Notes under the pieces: model-generated
Seen by the model: only the letters and a program-made list of their open reading frames with translations
Database searches by the model: none
Told to the model about the DNA's origin: nothing
NCBI GenBank assembly: GCA_044227705.1
Contig: JBGAWE010000193.1
Span: 1-8,820 of the forward strand
Direction: 5' to 3'
DNA: 8,820 nucleotides
Source of the DNA: JANOQP01 sp044227705
GTDB lineage: Bacteria; Bacteroidota; Bacteroidia; Chitinophagales; Saprospiraceae
Shown here: positions 6,763-8,820 of the stretch, piece after piece
How the letters are laid out: each line of letters begins with the position of its first letter
Position numbering within the stretch: the stretch's first letter is position 1
Position numbers and translations under genes: made by a program

Positions 6763-8241
6763 ATGTCCCTCATCAAAAAACTGGCCGGCGAGACGGCCCT
6801 CTATGGCTTGTCGAGCATCGTCGGCCGCTTTCTCAACTACCTTCTGGTGCCGCTCTACACCCGCGCCCTCGTGCCGGGCGAGTACGGCGCGGTGAGCGAG
6901 TTCTACTCCTATTCGGGCTTCCTAATCGTGCTGGTCGGGTTTCGGATGGAGTCGGCATTTTTCCGTTTCGGGACTGAAAAAGAAGGGCGCGACGCCGCCT
7001 TTTCGACCGCTTTACGGACACTCGTCGCCTCAGCCGGGATTTTCGCCGCGCTGGTTTTCGTGTTCGCGCAGCCCATCGCCGACTGGCTGAAATACCCGAA
7101 TCACGTCGACTACGTCCGCTGGTTTGCCATCATCATCGCTTTTGACGCGCTCTCTGAATTGCCCTTTGCCCGGCTCCGCGTCGAGCAGCGGCCGATGCGG
7201 TTTGTCTCCATCAAACTGGTCGGCATCGGGCTGGTCATCGGGCTGAACTTGTTCTTCCTCGTGGGCTGCCCTTTTTTGTTGAAGCACGGCTTTGGGTTCG
7301 TTGAAAAAATCTGGGACCCGGCGCGGCAGGTGGGCTACATCTTCCTCGCAAATGCCGTGTCGAGCGTTGTGGTTTTCGCGCTTCTCCTCCCCTATTCGGG
7401 CGGCTTTCGCGGCATTTTCGACAAGATTTTGTGGAAAGAGATGCTCGCCTACGCCGCCCCGCTCGTCGTCGTAGGCTTCGCGGGCATCGTCAACGAGATG
7501 CTCGACCGGGCGATGATGCCGCGCCTCCTCCCCGGCTCCATCGAGGAGAACCGCGCCCAGCTCGGCATCTACGCCGCCAACTACAAGCTGGCCATGCTCG
7601 TCTCGATTTTCACGCAGGCTTATCGATATGCCGCCGAGCCTTTCTTTTTCAGGCAGGCAAAGGACAAAAACGCTCCGCAAACCATGGCCGACGCCGCCCG
7701 CCTGTTCACCCTCGCCGCCAGCGGCGCGATGCTCGGAGTGCTGCTCTTCCTCCCCGTCGTCAAAGGTTTCATTGATGAAAAATACCACAGCGGCCTGTTT
7801 GTCGTGCCGATTCTGCTGCTGGCCAACGTGTTTTTGGGGATTTACTACAACGTCTCCGTCTGGTACCGGCTTAAGGACATGACCGCCCTCGGCGCCCGAA
7901 TCAGCCTCATCGGCGCGGCCATCACCATAGTGTTGAACCTGATTTTGGTCCCGACGATGGGCTACGCGGGCGCGGCCTGGGCAACACTCGCCTGCTACGT
8001 TTTCATGGCGGTGGCGACAGGCGTTATTGGCCAACGGCATTTGCCGGTGCCCTACCCGGTCGGGCGGCTCGCGCTTTTCGTGGGGAGCAGCTTGGCGGTC
8101 GCGGCGGTCGGATGGCTCTTGCAGGCTCGGGTTTTGGGAGAGGGGTGGGCAGGGATGCTGGCGAGCACGGCTCTTTTCGCGGGCTGGGGCGTGGTGTTCT
8201 ATCTTTCTGAAATCAAAAACCACGTGCGTCTGCCCGGGTGA
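6763..8241 (+). CDS. Oligosaccharide flippase family protein (MOP superfamily, Wzx-like)
   Basis: 492-residue inner-membrane protein, probably moving a lipid-linked sugar from the cytoplasmic to the periplasmic face for polysaccharide, LPS or glycoprotein assembly (family role; substrate unknown). It starts with LAGETALYGLSSIVGRFLNYLLVPLYTRAL (7-36), the family's first amphipathic-plus-TM segment. Some 12-14 hydrophobic stretches follow, with conserved pieces NEMLDRAMM (244-252), GIYAANYKLAMLV (268-280) and LNLILVPTMGYAGAAWATLACY (391-412), the polysaccharide-biosynthesis C-terminal repeat. The length is normal. It begins 59 nt after the receptor stop on the same strand, so co-transcription is possible, but the gap is almost entirely an inverted repeat. 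In many Bacteroidota a similar flippase sits beside a dUTPase gene (recalled, not checked); here the next gene is a UbiA-type transferase. The function class is secure, the specific substrate not. Confidence 0.9.
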   Translation: MSLIKKLAGETALYGLSSIVGRFLNYLLVPLYTRALVPGEYGAVSEFYSYSGFLIVLVGFRMESAFFRFGTEKEGRDAAFSTALRTLVASAGIFAALVFVFAQPIADWLKYPNHVDYVRWFAIIIAFDALSELPFARLRVEQRPMRFVSIKLVGIGLVIGLNLFFLVGCPFLLKHGFGFVEKIWDPARQVGYIFLANAVSSVVVFALLLPYSGGFRGIFDKILWKEMLAYAAPLVVVGFAGIVNEMLDRAMMPRLLPGSIEENRAQLGIYAANYKLAMLVSIFTQAYRYAAEPFFFRQAKDKNAPQTMADAARLFTLAASGAMLGVLLFLPVVKGFIDEKYHSGLFVVPILLLANVFLGIYYNVSVWYRLKDMTALGARISLIGAAITIVLNLILVPTMGYAGAAWATLACYVFMAVATGVIGQRHLPVPYPVGRLALFVGSSLAVAAVGWLLQARVLGEGWAGMLASTALFAGWGVVFYLSEIKNHVRLPG

Positions 8242-8258
8242 TTCCAGCAGCCGGGCAG
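8230..8258. other. GC-rich inverted repeat across the flippase stop codon
   Basis: CTGCCCGG (8230-8237) and CCGGGCAG (8251-8258) form a perfect 8-bp stem with a 13-nt loop that contains the TGA stop (8239-8241). No T tract follows, so if it ends transcription it does so imperfectly. It may instead protect the 3' end of the mRNA. An 8-bp GC-rich stem can arise by chance in DNA of this composition. Confidence 0.35.
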
Positions 8259-8297
8259 GGCAACGGCAACAAGTCGCCGCCGACAACTTTTCAACTG

Positions 8298-8328
8298 TTC
8301 ATCGCCCTGCAGAAACTCGCTATCATTG
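8298..8328 (+). promoter_or_regulatory. Candidate Bacteroidota-type promoter for the UbiA-family gene
   Basis: TTC (8298-8300), a 20-nt spacer, then TATCATTG (8321-8328): one mismatch in each element against TTG and TAnnTTTG. Spacing equals that of the promoter at 2186-2216. It would give a leader of about 50 nt to the ATG at 8385 and explain the 143-nt gap after the flippase. Single-sequence motif matches are weak evidence. Confidence 0.35.
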
Positions 8329-8384
8329 CTCGGTCGGTTCCTCGGGCGGAGCCGCTCGAAAAGCACAAGCCCAGCCAAAGCCGC

Positions 8385-8820
8385 ATGACTTTTTTCAATT
8401 TCATCAGATTGATTCGCGCCGAGCACTGGGTGAAGAACCTGTTCGTGCTCCTGCCCGCGTTTTTCGCGGCGCGGCTGTTTAACGTCGATGTTTTTGAGCG
8501 GGCGGCCGCGGCGTTTTTGGCCTTTTCGACGGTGGCGAGCGCGGTCTACATCTTGAACGATCTGGTCGACGCGGCGCACGACCGCAACCACCCGACGAAG
8601 CGGCTTCGGCCTATCGCAGCCGGTCTGGTCGGGCGGCGAGCGGCCGTGGTTTTGTTCAGCATCTTGTTGGCGACGGGCCTTTCCCTTTCATGGTTTTTGG
8701 GGCCTAAAGTGCTTATGATCACAGGGCTCTACTTTTTGCAAAACGTCGCCTATTCCTTTTGGCTCAAGCATCTGGCCATCGTCGACGTGTCGCTCATCGG
8801 CCTCGGTTTTCTGCTGCGCG
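8385..8820 (+). CDS. UbiA-family polyprenyl-phosphate transferase, DPPR-synthase-like (3' end cut by window)
   Basis: The first 145 residues are present; the gene runs off the window. It starts MTFFNFIRLIRAEHWVKNLFVLLPAFFA, like the RP..W.KN opening of the UbiA subgroup that attaches 5-phosphoribosyl-1-phosphate to polyprenyl phosphate. The first Asp-rich motif, NDLVDAAHD (58-66), is followed by RNHPTKRLRPIAAG (67-80), a subgroup hallmark. The second motif begins with LKHLAIVDVSLIGLGFLLR (127-145) and is cut by the edge. Hydrophobic segments are near 19-30, 40-57, 87-104 and 107-126. In mycobacteria this enzyme begins synthesis of the lipid-linked pentose donor decaprenyl-phosphoryl arabinose. 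In Bacteroidota the product is not established, and some homologues may use other substrates. Upstream spacing and a possible own promoter suggest an independent unit beside the flippase. The ATG at 8385 fits the family N-terminus. Confidence 0.85.
   Translation, partial: MTFFNFIRLIRAEHWVKNLFVLLPAFFAARLFNVDVFERAAAAFLAFSTVASAVYILNDLVDAAHDRNHPTKRLRPIAAGLVGRRAAVVLFSILLATGLSLSWFLGPKVLMITGLYFLQNVAYSFWLKHLAIVDVSLIGLGFLLR

Noticed and set aside
7030..8286. 418-codon open frame antisense to the flippase
   Set aside because: Composition is what the complement of a hydrophobic GC-rich gene gives; no domain or plausible start context.

Overview
The window looks like chromosomal DNA from a GC-rich member of the Bacteroidota, probably near the Saprospiria. 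Three things point there: a type IX secretion (T9SS) C-terminal sorting domain, an outer-membrane beta-barrel receptor with an N-terminal carboxypeptidase-regulatory-like domain, and a promoter close to the Bacteroidota consensus (TTG, about 20 nt, TAnnTTTG). Starts generally lack a clear Shine-Dalgarno sequence, also usual in this phylum. The class-level placement is inference.

Layout. 54-1763 (+) is a RhlE-type DEAD-box RNA helicase with a long repetitive Q/N/R-rich tail. It meets a leftward gene at a strong bidirectional terminator (1778-1814). 1836-2159 (-) is a 107-residue secreted protein that is almost only a T9SS sorting domain. 2160-2295 holds its promoter and a two-hairpin, repeat-like element. 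2296-4140 (-) is a 614-residue SpoIIM-family membrane protein with a second membrane half fused to it. A divergent intergenic region (4141-4267) separates it from the rightward genes: an 811-residue outer-membrane receptor (4268-6703), a MOP-superfamily lipid-linked glycan flippase (6763-8241) and the start of a UbiA-family polyprenyl-phosphate transferase (8385 to the window edge).

Function. The right half is about the cell envelope. The flippase moves lipid-linked sugars, and the UbiA protein has the motifs of the 5-phosphoribosyl-1-phosphate : polyprenyl-phosphate transferase group, so together they may open a glycan or lipid-linked pentose locus that continues past the window. The flippase gene has an inverted repeat at each end: a 55-nt dyad just before its start and an 8-bp hairpin across its stop. 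The left half is a set of unrelated single genes. I see no rRNA, tRNA, CRISPR array, transposase or phage gene. The points most worth a second look are the cargo-less T9SS tail protein, the fused SpoIIM protein away from its usual partners, the repeat element that supplies the SpoIIM stop codon, and the structured gap before the flippase.
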